Positions 49,664 to 63,100 of a stretch of DNA of 64,000 nucleotides are shown here, in pieces. Numbering within the stretch: position 1 is the stretch's first letter; every line of letters begins with the position of its first letter. The position numbers and the translations under genes are program-made. A model generated the notes under the pieces. The model searched no databases and was not told where the DNA came from. It saw nothing but the letters and a program-made list of their open reading frames with translations. The stretch is from Euptelea pleiosperma (Eukaryota; Streptophyta; Magnoliopsida; Ranunculales; Eupteleaceae): positions 32,204,863 through 32,268,862 of the forward strand of contig CM068553.1 in NCBI GenBank assembly GCA_035048495.1, read 5' to 3'.

Positions 49664-52600
49664 TCCATCCGTGCGTCAACGTCTGAAATTGGACTCAGTT
49701 TGTGTGTTAAATTCCGAAGCCTATAACTTGGGACTTTGTTGTAACCGAACCTCGTAATTGGACTCAAACTCTTCCATTACTATTGTTTCAACACATTTGA
49801 AGTGTTTGAACAAGATTTGGGATAGTCGAAACAAGTTAGCTCCATCCCTGCGTCAACGTCTCAAATTGGACTCAGTTTGTGTGTTACATTCCAAAGCCTA
49901 TAACTTGTGACATTTTCATAACCGAACCTCGTAATTGGACTCAAACTCTTCCATTACTATTGTTTCAACACATTTGAAGTGTTTGAAAAAGATTCGGGAC
50001 AGTCGAAACAAGTTAGCTCCATCCGTGCGTCAACGTCTCAAATTGGACTCAGTTTGTGTGTTACATTCCGAAGCCTATAACTTGTGACTTTGTCGCAACC
50101 GGACCTCGTAATTGGACTCAAACTATTCCATTACTATTGTTTCAACACATTTAAAGTGTTGGAACAAGATTTGGGACAGTCGAAACAAGTTAGCTCCATC
50201 CGTGCGTCAACGTCTCAAATTGGACTCAGTTCGTGTGTTAAATTCCAAAGCCTATAACTTGTGACTTTGTCGCAACCGAACCTCGTAACTTTACTCAAAC
50301 TCTTCCATTACTATTGTTTCAACACATTTGAAGTGTTTGAACAAGATTCGGGACAGTCGAAACAAGTTAGCTCCATCCGTGCGTCAACGTCTCAAATTGG
50401 ACTCAGTTTGTGAGTTACATTCCAAAGCCTATAAATTGTGACTTTGTCGCAACCAAACCTCGTAACTTTACTCAAACTCTTCCATTACTATTGTTTCATC
50501 ACATTTGAAGTGTCCGAAGAAGATTCGGGACTGTCGAAACAAGTTCGCTCCATCCGTGCGTCAACGTTTAAAATTGGACTCAGTTTGTGTGTTACATTCT
50601 GAAGCCTATAACTTGTGACTTTGTCGCAACCGGACCTCGTAATTGGACTCAAACTCTTACATTACTATTGTTTCAACATATTTGAAGTGTTGGAATAAGA
50701 TTTGGGACAGTCGAAACAAGTTAGCTCCATCCGTGCGTCAACGTCTCAAATTGGACTCAGTTTGTGTGTTACAATCCGAAGCCTATAACTTGTGACTTTG
50801 TCGCAACCGGACCTCGTAATTGGACTCAAACTCTTCCATTACTATTGTTTCAACATATTTGAAGTGTTTGAACAAGATTTGGGACAGTCGAAACAAGTTA
50901 GCTCCATCCCTGCGTCAACGTCTCAAATTGGACTCAGTTTGTGTGTTACATTCCAAAGCCGATAACTAGTGACATTTTCATAACCGAACCTCGTAATTGG
51001 ACTCAAACTCTTCCATTACTATTGTTTCAACACATTTGAAGTGTTTGAACAAGATTCGGGACAGTCGAAACAAGTTAGCTCCATCCGTGCGTCAACGTCT
51101 CAAATTGGACTCAGTTTGTGTGTTACATTCCGAAGCCTATAACTTGTGACTTTGTCGCAACCGGACCTCGTAATTGGACTCAAACTATTCCATTACTATT
51201 GTTTCAACACATTTAAAGTGTTGGAACAAGATTTGGGACAGTCGACACAAGTTAGCTCCATCCGTGCGTCAACGTCTCAAATTGGACTCAGTTTGTGTGT
51301 TACATTCCGAAGCCTATAACTTGTGACTTTGTCGCAACCGAACCTCGTAATTGGACTCAAACTCTTCCATTACTATTGTTTCAACATATTTGAAGTGTTG
51401 GAATAAGATTTGGGACAGTCGAAACAATTTAGCTCCATCCGTGCGTCAACGTCTCAAATTGGACTCAGTTTGTGTGTTAAATTCCGAAGCCTATAACTTG
51501 GGACTTTCTTGTAACCGAACCTCATAATTGGACTCAAACTCTTCCATTACTATTGTTTCAACACATTTGAAGTGTTTGAACAAGATTTGGGATAGTCGAA
51601 ACAAGTTAGCTCCATCCCTGCGTCAACGTCTCAAATTGGACTCAGTTTGTTTGTTACATTACAAAGCCTATAACTTGTGACATTTTCATAACCAAACCTC
51701 GTAATTGGACTCAAACTCTTCCATTACTATTGTTTCAACACATTTGAAGTGTTTGAACAAGATTTGGAACAGTCGAAACAAGTTAGCTCCATCCGTGCGT
51801 CAACGTCTCAAATTGGACTCAGTTTGTGTGTTACATTCCGAAGCCTATAACTTGTGACTTTGTCGCAACCGGACCTCGTAATTGGACTCAAACTATTCCA
51901 TTACTATTGTTTCAACACATTTAAAGTGTTGGAACAAGATTTGGGATAGTCGAAACAAGTTAGCTCAATCCGTGCGTCAACGTCTCAAATTGGACTCAGT
52001 TTGTGTGTTACATTCCAAAGCCTATAACTTGTGACTTTGTCGCAACCGAACCTCGTAACTTTACTCAAACTCTTCCATTACTATTGTTTCAACACATTTG
52101 AAGTCTTTGAACAAGATTCGGGACAGTCGAAACAAGTTAGCTCCATCCGTGCGTCAACGTCTCAAATTGGACTCAGTTTGTGTGTTACATTCCGAAGCCT
52201 ATAACCTGGGACTTTGTCGTAACCGAACCTCGTAATTGGACTCTAACTCTTCCATTACTATTGTTTCAATACATTTGAAGTGTTTGAACAAGATTTGGGA
52301 CAGTCGAAACAAGTTAGCTCCATCCCTGCGTCAACGTCTCAATTTGGACTCAGTTTGTGTGTTTCATTCCAAAGCCTATAAATTGTGACTTTGTCGCAAC
52401 CAAACCTCGTAACTTTACTCAAACTCTTCCATAACTATTGTTTCAACACATTTGAAGTGTCCGAACAAGATTCGGGACAGTCGAAACAAGTTAGCTCCAT
52501 CCGTGCGTCAACGTCTCAAATTGGACTCAGTTTGTGTGTTACATTCCGAAGCCTATAACTTGTGACTTTGTCGCAACCGAACCTCGTAATTGGACTCAAA

Positions 52601-54282
52601 CTATTCCATTACTATTGTTTCAACATATTTGAAGTGTTGGAATAAGATTTGGGACAGTCGAAACAATTTAGCTCCATCCGTGCGTCAACGTCTCAAATTG
52701 GACTCAGTTTGTGTGTTACATTCCGAAGCCTATAACCTGGGACTTTGTCGTAACCGAACCTCGTAATTGGACTCTAACTCTTCCATTACTATTGTTTCAA
52801 TACATTTGAAGTGTTTGAACAAGATTTGGGACAGTCGAAACAAGTTAGCTCCATCCCTGCGTCAACGTCTCAAATTGGACTCAGTTTGTGTGTTTCATTC
52901 CAAAGCCTATAAATTGTGACTTTGTCGCAACCAAACCTCGTAACTTTACTCAAACTCTTCCGTTACTATTGTTTCAACACATTTGAAGTGTCCGAACAAG
53001 ATTCGGGACAGTCGAAACAAGTTAGCTCCATCCGTGCGTCAACGTCTCAAATTGGACTCAGTTTGTGTGTTACATTCCGAAGCCTATAACTTGTGACTTT
53101 GTCGCAACCGAACCTCGTAATTGGACTCAAACTCTTCCATTACTATTGCTTCAACATATTTGAAGTGTTGGAATAAGATTTGGGACAGTCGAAACAATTT
53201 AGCTCCATCCGTGCGTCAACGTCTGAAATTGGACTCAGTTTGTGTGTTAAATTCCGAAGCCTATAACTTGGGACTTTGTTGTAACCGAACCTCGTAATTG
53301 GACTCAAACTCTTCCATTACTATTGTTTCAACACATTTGAAGTGTTTGAACAAGATTTGGGATAGTCGAAACAAGTTAGCTCCATCCCTGCGTCAACGTC
53401 TCAAATTGGACTCAGTTTGTGTGTTACATTCCAAAGCCTATAACTTGTGACATTTTCATAACCGAACCTCGTAATTGGACTCAAACTCTTCCATTACTAT
53501 TGTTTCAACACATTTGAAGTGTTTGAAAAAGATTCGGGACAGTCGAAACAAGTTAGCTCCATCCGTGCGTCAACGTCTCAAATTGGACTCAGTTTGTGTG
53601 TTACATTCCGAAGCCTATAACTTGTGACTTTGTCGCAACCGGACCTCGTAATTGGACTCAAACTATTCCATTACTATTGTTTCAACACATTTAAAGTGTT
53701 GGAACAAGATTTGGGACAGTCGAAACAAGTTAGCTCCATCCGTGCGTCAACGTCTCAAATTGGACTCAGTTCGTGTGTTAAATTCCAAAGCCTATAACTT
53801 GTGACTTTGTCGCAACCGAACCTCGTAACTTTACTCAAACTCTTCCATTACTATTGTTTCAACACATTTGAAGTGTTTGAACAAGATTCGGGACAGTCGA
53901 AACAAGTTAGCTCCATCCGTGCGTCAACGTCTCAAATTGGACTCAGTTTGTGAGTTACATTCCAAAGCCTATAAATTGTGACTTTGTCGCAACCAAACCT
54001 CGTAACTTTACTCAAACTCTTCCATTACTATTGTTTCATCACATTTGAAGTGTCCGAAGAAGATTCGGGACTGTCGAAACAAGTTCGCTCCATCCGTGCG
54101 TCAACGTTTAAAATTGGACTCAGTTTGTGTGTTACATTCTGAAGCCTATAACTTGTGACTTTGTCGCAACCGGACCTCGTAATTGGACTCAAACTCTTAC
54201 ATTACTATTGTTTCAACATATTTGAAGTGTTGGAATAAGATTTGGGACAGTCGAAACAAGTTAGCTCCATCCGTGCGTCAAC
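47167..54282 (+). repeat. 20-monomer higher-order repeat, 3540-bp period
   Basis: 47167-50706 is repeated as 50707-54246 with exactly 20 x 177 bp. All markers compared, including ACAATCCG, GTCGACACAAG, CCATAACTATTG, CCGTTACTATTG and CAGTTCGTGTGTTAAATT, are the same, and I saw no mismatch. The match ends about 54282 (AACTCCTCAAA). The unit is thus among the most recently amplified pieces of the window. Confidence 0.93.
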
Positions 54283-55135
54283 TCCTCAAATTGGACTCAG
54301 TTTGTGTGTTACATTCCGAAGCCTATAACTTGGAATTTGTCGTAACCGAACCTCGTAATTGTACTCAAACTCTTCCATTACTATTGTTTCAACACATTTG
54401 AAGTGTTTGAACAAGATTTGGGACAGTCGAAACAAGTTAGCTCCATCCGTGCGTCAACGTCTCAAATTGGACTCAGTTTGTGTGTTACATTCCGAAGCCT
54501 ATAATTTGGGACTTTGTCGTAACCGAACCTCGTAATTGGACTCAAACTCTTCCATTACTATTGTTTCAACACATTTGAAGTGTTTGAACAAGATTTGGGA
54601 CAGTCGAAAAAAAGTTAGCTCCATCCCTGCGTCAACGTCTCAAATTGGACTCAGTTTGTGTGTTACATTCCAAAGCCGATAACTTGTGACATTTTCATAA
54701 CCGAACCTCGTAATTGGACTCAAACTCTTCCATTACTATTGTTTCAACACATTTGAAGTGTTTGAACAAGATTCGGGACAGTCGAAACAAGTTAGCTCCA
54801 TCCGTGCGTCAACGTCTCAAATTGGACTCAGTTTGTGTGTTACATTCCGAAGCCTATAACTTGTGACTTTGTCGCAACCGGACCTCGTAATTGGACTCAA
54901 ACTATTCCATTACTATTGTTTCAACACATTTAAAGTGTTGGAACAAGATTTGGGACAGTCGAAACAAGTTAGCTCCATCCGTGCGTCAACGTCTCAAATT
55001 GGACTCAGTTCGTGTGTTACATTCCAAAGCCTATAACTTGTGACTTTGTCGCAACCGAACCTCGTAACTTTACTCAAACTCTTCCATTACTATTGTTTCA
55101 ACACATTTGAAGTGTTTGAACAAGATTCGGGACAG

Positions 55136-58100
55136 TCGAAACAAGTTAGCTCCATCCGTGCGTCAACGTCTCAAATTGGACTCAGTTTGTGAGTTACATT
55201 CCAAAGCCTATAAATTGTGACTTTGTCGCAACCAAACCTCGTAACTTTACTCAAACTCTTCCATTACTATTGTTTCATCACATTTGAAGTGTCCGAAGAA
55301 GATTCGGGACTGTCGAAACAAGTTAGCTCCATCCGTGCGTCAACGTTTAAAATTGGACTCAGTTTGTGTGTTACATTCCGAAGCCTATAACTTGTGACTT
55401 TGTCGCAACCGGACATCGTAATTGGACTCAAACTATTCCATTACTATTGTTTCAACACATTTAAAGTGTTGGAACAAGATTTGGGACAGTCGAAACAAGT
55501 TAGCTCAATCCGTGCGTCAACGTCTCAAATTGGACTCAGTTTGTGTGTTACATTCCAAAGCCTATAACTTGTGACTTTGTCGCAACCGAACCTCGTAACT
55601 TTACTCAAACTCTTCCATTACTATTGTTTCAACACATTTGAAGTGTTGGAACAAGATTTCGGATAGTCGAAACAAGTTAGCTCCATCCGTGCATCAACGT
55701 CTCAAATTGGACTCAGTTTGTGTGTTACATTCCGAAGCCTATAACTTGTGACTTTGTCGCAACCAGACCTCGTAATTGGACTCAAACTATTACATTACTA
55801 TTGTTTCAACACATTTAAAGTGATGGAACAAGATTTCGGATAGTCGAAACAAGTTAGCTCCATCCGTGCGTCAACGTCTCAAATTGGACTCAGTTTGTGT
55901 GTTACATTCCAAAGCCTATAACTTGTGACTTTGTCGCAACCGAACCTCGTAACTTTACTCAAACTCTTCCATTACTATTGTTTCAACACATTTGAAGTGT
56001 TTGAACAAGATTCGGGACAGTCGAAACAAGTTAGCTCCATCCGTGCGTCAACGTCTCAAATTGGACTCAGTTTGTGAGTTACATTCCAAAGCCTATAAAT
56101 TGTGACTTTGTCGCAACCAAACCACGTAACTTTACTCAAACTCTTCCATTACTATTGTTTCATCACATTTGAAGTGTCCGAAGAAGATTCGGGACTGTCG
56201 AAACAGGTTCGCTCCATCCGTGCGTCAACGTTTAAAATTGGACTCAGTTTGTGTGTTACATTCTGAAGCCTATAACTTGTGACTTTGTCGCAACCGGACC
56301 TCGTAATTGGACTCAAACTCTTACATTACTATTGTTTCAACATATTTGAAGTGTTGGAATAAGATTTGGGACAGTCGAAACAAGTTAGCTCCATCCGTGC
56401 GTCAACGCCTCAAATTGGACTCAGTTTGTGTGTTACATTCCGAAGCCTATAACTTGGGACTTTGTCGTAACCGAACCTCGTAATTGGACTCAAACTCTTC
56501 CATTACTATTGTTTCAACACATTTAAAGTGTTGGAACAAGATTTGGGACAGTCGAAACAAGTTAGCTCCATCCGTGCGTCAACGTCTCAAATTGGACTCA
56601 GTTCGTGTGTTACATTCCAAAGCCTATAACTTGTGACTTTGTCGCAACCGAACCTCGTAATTGGACTCAAACTATTCCATTACTATTGTTTCAACACATT
56701 TAAAGTGTTGGAACAAGATTTGGGACAGTCGAAACAAGTTAGCTCCATCCGTGCGTCAACGTCTCAAATTGGACTCAGTTCGTGTGTTACATTCCAAAGC
56801 CTATAACTTGTGACTTTGTCGCAACCGAACCTCGTAACTTTACTCAAACTCTTCCATTACTATTGTTTCAACACATTTGAAGTGTTTGAACAAGATTCGG
56901 GACAGTCGAAACAAGTTAGCTCCATCCGTGCGTCAACGTCTCAAATTGGACTCAGTTTGTGAGTTACATTCCAAAGCCTATAAATTGTGACTTTGTCGCA
57001 ACCAAACCTCGTAACTTTACTCAAACTCTTCCATTACTATTGTTTCATCACATTTGAAGTGTCCGAAGAAGATTCGGGACTGTCGAAACAAGTTAGCTCC
57101 ATCCGTGCGTCAACGTTTAAAATTGGACTCAGTTTGTGTGTTACATTCCGAAGCCTATAACTTGTGACTTTGTCGCAACCGGACCTCGTAATTGGACTCA
57201 AACTATTCCATTACTATTGTTTCAACACATTTAAAGTGTTGGAACAAGATTTGGGACAGTCGAAACAAGTTAGCTCAATCCGTGCGTCAACGTCTCAAAT
57301 TGGACTCAGTTTGTGTGTTACATTCCAAAGCCTATAACTTGTGACTTTGTCGCAACCGAACTTCGTAACTTTACTAAAACTCTTCCATTACTATTGTTTC
57401 AACACATTTGAAGTGTTTGAACAAGATTCGGGACAGTCGAAACAAGTTAGCTCCATCCGTGCGTCAACGTCTCAAATTGGACTCAATTTGTGAGTTACAT
57501 TCCAAAGCCTATAAATTGTGACTTTGTCGCAACCAAACCTCGTAACTTTACTCAAACTCTTCCATTACTATTGTTTCATCACATTTGAAGTGTCCGAAGA
57601 AGATTCGGGACTGTCGAAACAAGTTAGCTCCATCCGTGCGTCAACGTCTCAAATTGGACTCAGTTTGTGAGTTACATTCCAAAGCCTATAAATTGTGACT
57701 TTGTCGCAACCAAACCTCGTAACTTTACTCAAACTCTTCCATTACTATTGTTTCATCACATTTGAAGTGTCCGAAGAAGATTCGGGACTGTCGAAACAAG
57801 TTAGCTCCATCCGTGCGTCAACGTTTAAAATTGGACTCAGTTTGTGTGTTACATTCCGAAGCCTATAACTTGTGACTTTGTCGCAACCGGACATCGTAAT
57901 TGGACTCAAACTATTCCATTACTATTGTTTCAACACATTTAAAGTGTTGGAACAAGATTTGGGACAGTCGAAACAAGTTAGCTCAATCCGTGCGTCAACG
58001 TCTCAAATTGGACTCAGTTTGTGTGTTACATTCCAAAGCCTATAACTTGTGACTTTGTCGCAACCGAACCTCGTAACTTTACTCAAACTCTTCCATTACT

Positions 58101-60125
58101 ATTGTTTCAACACATTTGAAGTGTTGGAACAAGATTTCGGATAGTCGAAACAAGTTAGCTCCATCCGTGCATCAACGTCTCAAATTGGACTCAGTTTGTG
58201 TGTTACATTCCGAAGCCTATAACTTGTGACTTTGTCGCAACCAGACCTCGTAATTGGACTCAAACTATTACATTACTATTGTTTCAACACATTTAAAGTG
58301 ATGGAACAAGATTTCGGATAGTCGAAACAAGTTAGCTCCATCCGTGCGTCAACGTCTCAAATTGGACTCAGTTTGTGTGTTACATTCCAAAGCCTATAAC
58401 TTGTGACTTTGTCGCAACCGAACCTCGTAACTTTACTCAAACTCTTCCATTACTATTGTTTCAACACATTTGAAGTGTTTGAACAAGATTCGGGACAGTC
58501 GAAACAAGTTAGCTCCATCCGTGCGTCAACGTCTCAAATTGGACTCAGTTTGTGAGTTACATTCCAAAGCCTATAAATTGTGACTTTGTCGCAACCAAAC
58601 CACGTAACTTTACTCAAACTCTTCCATTACTATTGTTTCATCACATTTGAAGTGTCCGAAGAAGATTCGGGACTGTCGAAACAGGTTCGCTCCATCCGTG
58701 CGTCAACGTTTAAAATTGGACTCAGTTTGTGTGTTACATTCTGAAGCCTATAACTTGTGACTTTGTCGCAACCGGACCTCGTAATTGGACTCAAACTCTT
58801 ACATTACTATTGTTTCAACATATTTGAAGTGTTGGAATAAGATTTGGGACAGTCGAAACAAGTTAGCTCCATCCGTGCGTCAACGCCTCAAATTGGACTC
58901 AGTTTGTGTGTTACATTCCGAAGCCTATAACTTGGGACTTTGTCGTAACCGAACCTCGTAATTGGACTCAAACTCTTCCATTACTATTGTTTCAACACAT
59001 TTAAAGTGTTGGAACAAGATTTGGGACAGTCGAAACAAGTTAGCTCCATCCGTGCGTCAACGTCTCAAATTGGACTCAGTTCGTGTGTTACATTCCAAAG
59101 CCTATAACTTGTGACTTTGTCGCAACCGAACCTCGTAATTGGACTCAAACTATTCCATTACTATTGTTTCAACACATTTAAAGTGTTGGAACAAGATTTG
59201 GGACAGTCGAAACAAGTTAGCTCCATCCGTGCGTCAACGTCTCAAATTGGACTCAGTTCGTGTGTTACATTCCAAAGCCTATAACTTGTGACTTTGTCGC
59301 AACCGAACCTCGTAACTTTACTCAAACTCTTCCATTACTATTGTTTCAACACATTTGAAGTGTTTGAACAAGATTCGGGACAGTCGAAACAAGTTAGCTC
59401 CATCCGTGCGTCAACGTCTCAAATTGGACTCAGTTTGTGAGTTACATTCCAAAGCCTATAAATTGTGACTTTGTCGCAACCAAACCTCGTAACTTTACTC
59501 AAACTCTTCCATTACTATTGTTTCATCACATTTGAAGTGTCCGAAGAAGATTCGGGACTGTCGAAACAAGTTAGCTCCATCCGTGCGTCAACGTTTAAAA
59601 TTGGACTCAGTTTGTGTGTTACATTCCGAAGCCTATAACTTGTGACTTTGTCGCAACCGGACCTCGTAATTGGACTCAAACTATTCCATTACTATTGTTT
59701 CAACACATTTAAAGTGTTGGAACAAGATTTGGGACAGTCGAAACAAGTTAGCTCAATCCGTGCGTCAACGTCTCAAATTGGACTCAGTTTGTGTGTTACA
59801 TTCCAAAGCCTATAACTTGTGACTTTGTCGCAACCGAACTTCGTAACTTTACTAAAACTCTTCCATTACTATTGTTTCAACACATTTGAAGTGTTTGAAC
59901 AAGATTCGGGACAGTCGAAACAAGTTAGCTCCATCCGTGCGTCAACGTCTCAAATTGGACTCAATTTGTGAGTTACATTCCAAAGCCTATAAATTGTGAC
60001 TTTGTCGCAACCAAACCTCGTAACTTTACTCAAACTCTTCCATTACTATTGTTTCATCACATTTGAAGTGTCCGAAGAAGATTCGGGACTGTCGAAACAA
60101 GTTAGCTCCATCCGTGCGTCAACGT
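55136..60125 (+). repeat. 14-monomer higher-order repeat, 2478-bp period
   Basis: About two copies at an offset of exactly 14 x 177 bp: 55136-57613 and 57614-60091, with the match running on to about 60125. Shared rare variants are GGACATCG (55411 and 57889), AAACCACGTAAC (56121 and 58599) and AACTTCGTAAC with ACTAAAACTC (57361 and 59839). Confidence 0.92.
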
Positions 60126-63100
60126 TTAAAATTGGACTCAGTTTGTGTGTTACATTCGGAAGCCTATAACTTGTGACTTTGTCGCAACCGGACCTCGTAA
60201 TTGGACGCAAACTCTTACATTACTATTGTTTCAACATATTTGAAGTGTTGGAATAAGATTTGGGACAGTCGAAACAAGTTAGCTCCATCCGTGCGTCAAC
60301 GTCTCAAATTGGACTCAGTTTGTGTGTTACATTCCGAAGCCTATAACTTGGGACTTTGTCGTAACCGAACCTCGTAATTGGACTCAAACTCTTCCATTAC
60401 TATTGTTTCAACACATTTGAAGTGTTTGAACAAGATTTGGGACAGTCGAAACAAGTTAGCTCCATCCGTGCGTCAACGTCTCAAATTGGACTCAGTTTGT
60501 GTGTTCCATTCCGAAGCCTATAACTTGGGACTTTGTCGTAACCGAACCTCGTAATTGGACTCAAACTCTTCCATTACTATTGTTTCAACACATTTGAAGT
60601 GTTTAAACAAGATTTGGGACTGTCGAAACAAGTTAGCTCCATCCCTGCGTCAACGTCTCAAATTGGACTCAGTTTGTGTGTTACATTCCGAAGCCTATAA
60701 CTTGGGACTTTGTCGTAACCGAACCTCGTAATTAGACTCAAACTCTTCCATTACTATTGTTTCAACACATTTGAAGTGTTTGAACAAGATTTGGGACAGT
60801 CGAAACAAGTTAGCTCCATCCCTGCGTCAAAATCTCAAATTGGACTCAGTTTGTGTGTTACATTCCAAAGCCTATAAATTGTGACTTTGTCGCAACCAAA
60901 CCTCGTCACTTTACTCAAACTCTTCCATTACTATTGTTTCAACACATTTGAAGTGTCCGAACAAGATTCGGGACAGTCGAAACAAGTTAGCTCCATCCGT
61001 GCGCCAACGTCTCAAATTGGACTCAGTTTGTGTGTTACATTCCGAAGCCTATAACTTGGGACTTTGTCGTAACCGAACCTCGTAATTGGACTCAAACTCT
61101 TCCATTACTATTGTTTCAACACATTTGAAGTGTTTGAACAAGATTTGGAACAGTCGAAACAAGTTAGCTCCATCCGTGCGTCAACGTCTCAAATTGGACT
61201 CAGTTTGTGAGTTACATTCCAAAGCCTCTAAATTGTGACTTTGTCGCAACCAAACCTCGTAACTTTACTCAAACTCTTCCATTACTATTGTTTCATCACA
61301 TTTGAAGTGTCCGAAGAAGATTCGGGACAGTCGAAACAAGTTAGCTCCATCCGTGCGCCAACGTCTCAAATTGGACTCAGTTTGTGTGTTACATTCTGAA
61401 GCCTATAACTTGGGACTTTGTCGTAACCGAACCTCGTAATTGGACTCAAACTCTTCCATTACTATTGTTTCAACACATTTGAAGTGTTTGAACAAGATTT
61501 GGAACAGTCGAAACAAGTTAGCTCCATCCGTGCGTCAACGTCTCAAATTGGACTCAGTTTGTGTGTTACATTCCGAAGCCTATAACTTGTGACTTTGTCG
61601 CAACCGGACCTCGTAATTGGACTCAAACTCTTCCATTACTATTGTTTCAACATATTTGAAGTGTTTGAACAAGATTTGGGACAGTCGAAACAAGTTAGCT
61701 CCATCCCTGCGTCAACGTCTCAAATTGGACTCAGTTTGTGTGTTACATTCCAAAGCCGATAACTAGTGACATTTTCATAACCGAACCTCGTAATTGGACT
61801 CAAACTCTTCCATTACTATTGTTTCAACACATTTGAAGTGTTTGAACAAGATTCGGGACAGTCGAAACAAGTTAGCTCCATCCGTGCGTCAACGTCTCAA
61901 ATTGGACTCAGTTTGTGTGTTACATTCCGAAGCCTATAACTTGTGACTTTGTCGCAACCGGACCTCGTAATTGGACTCAAACTATTCCATTACTATTGTT
62001 TCAACACATTTAAAGTGTTGGAACAAGATTTGGGACAGTCGACACAAGTTAGCTCCATCCGTGCGTCAACGTCTCAAATTGGACTCAGTTTGTGTGTTAC
62101 ATTCCGAAGCCTATAACTTGTGACTTTGTCGCAACCGAACCTCGTAATTAGACTCAAACTCTTCCATTACTATTGTTTCAACATATTTGAAGTGTTGGAA
62201 TAAGATTTGGGACAGTCGAAATAATTTAGCTCCATCCGTGCGTCAACGTCTCAAATTGGACTCAGTTTGTGTGTTAAATTCCGAAGCCTATAACTTGGGA
62301 CTTTCTTGTAACCGAACCTCATAATTGGACTCAAACTCTTCCATTACTATTGTTTCAACACATTTGAAGTGTTTGAACAAGATTTGGGATAGTCGAAACA
62401 AGTTAGCTTCATCCCTGCGTCAACGTCTCAAATTGGACTCAGTTTGTTTGTTACATTACAAAGCCTATAACTTGTGACATTTTCATAACCGAACCTCGTA
62501 ATTGGACTCAAACTCTTCCATTACTATTGTTTCAACACATTTGAAGTGTTTGAACAAGATTCGGGACAGTCGAAACAAGTTAGCTCCATCCGTGCGTCAA
62601 CGTCTCAAATTGGACTCAGTTTGTGTGTTACATTCCGAAGCCTATAACTTGTGACTTTGTCGCAACCGGACCTCGTAATTGGACTCAAACTATTCCATTA
62701 CTATTGTTTCAACACATTTAAAGTGTTGGAACAAGATTTGGGACAGTCGAAACAAGTTAGCTCAATCCGTGCGTCAACGTCTCAAATTGGACTCAGTTTG
62801 TGTGTTACATTCCAAAGCCTATAACTTGTGACTTTGTCGCAACCGAACCTCGTAACTTTACTCAAACTCTTCCATTACTATTGTTTCAACACATTTGAAG
62901 TCTTTGAACAAGATTCGGGACAGTCGAAACAAGTTAGCTCCATCCGTGCGTCAACGTCTCAAATTGGACTCAGTTTGTGTGTTACATTCCGAAGCCTATA
63001 ACCTGGGACTTTGTCGTAACCGAACCTCGTAATTGGACTCTAACTCTTCCATTACTATTGTTTCAATACATTTGAAGTGTTTGAACAAGATTTGGGATAG

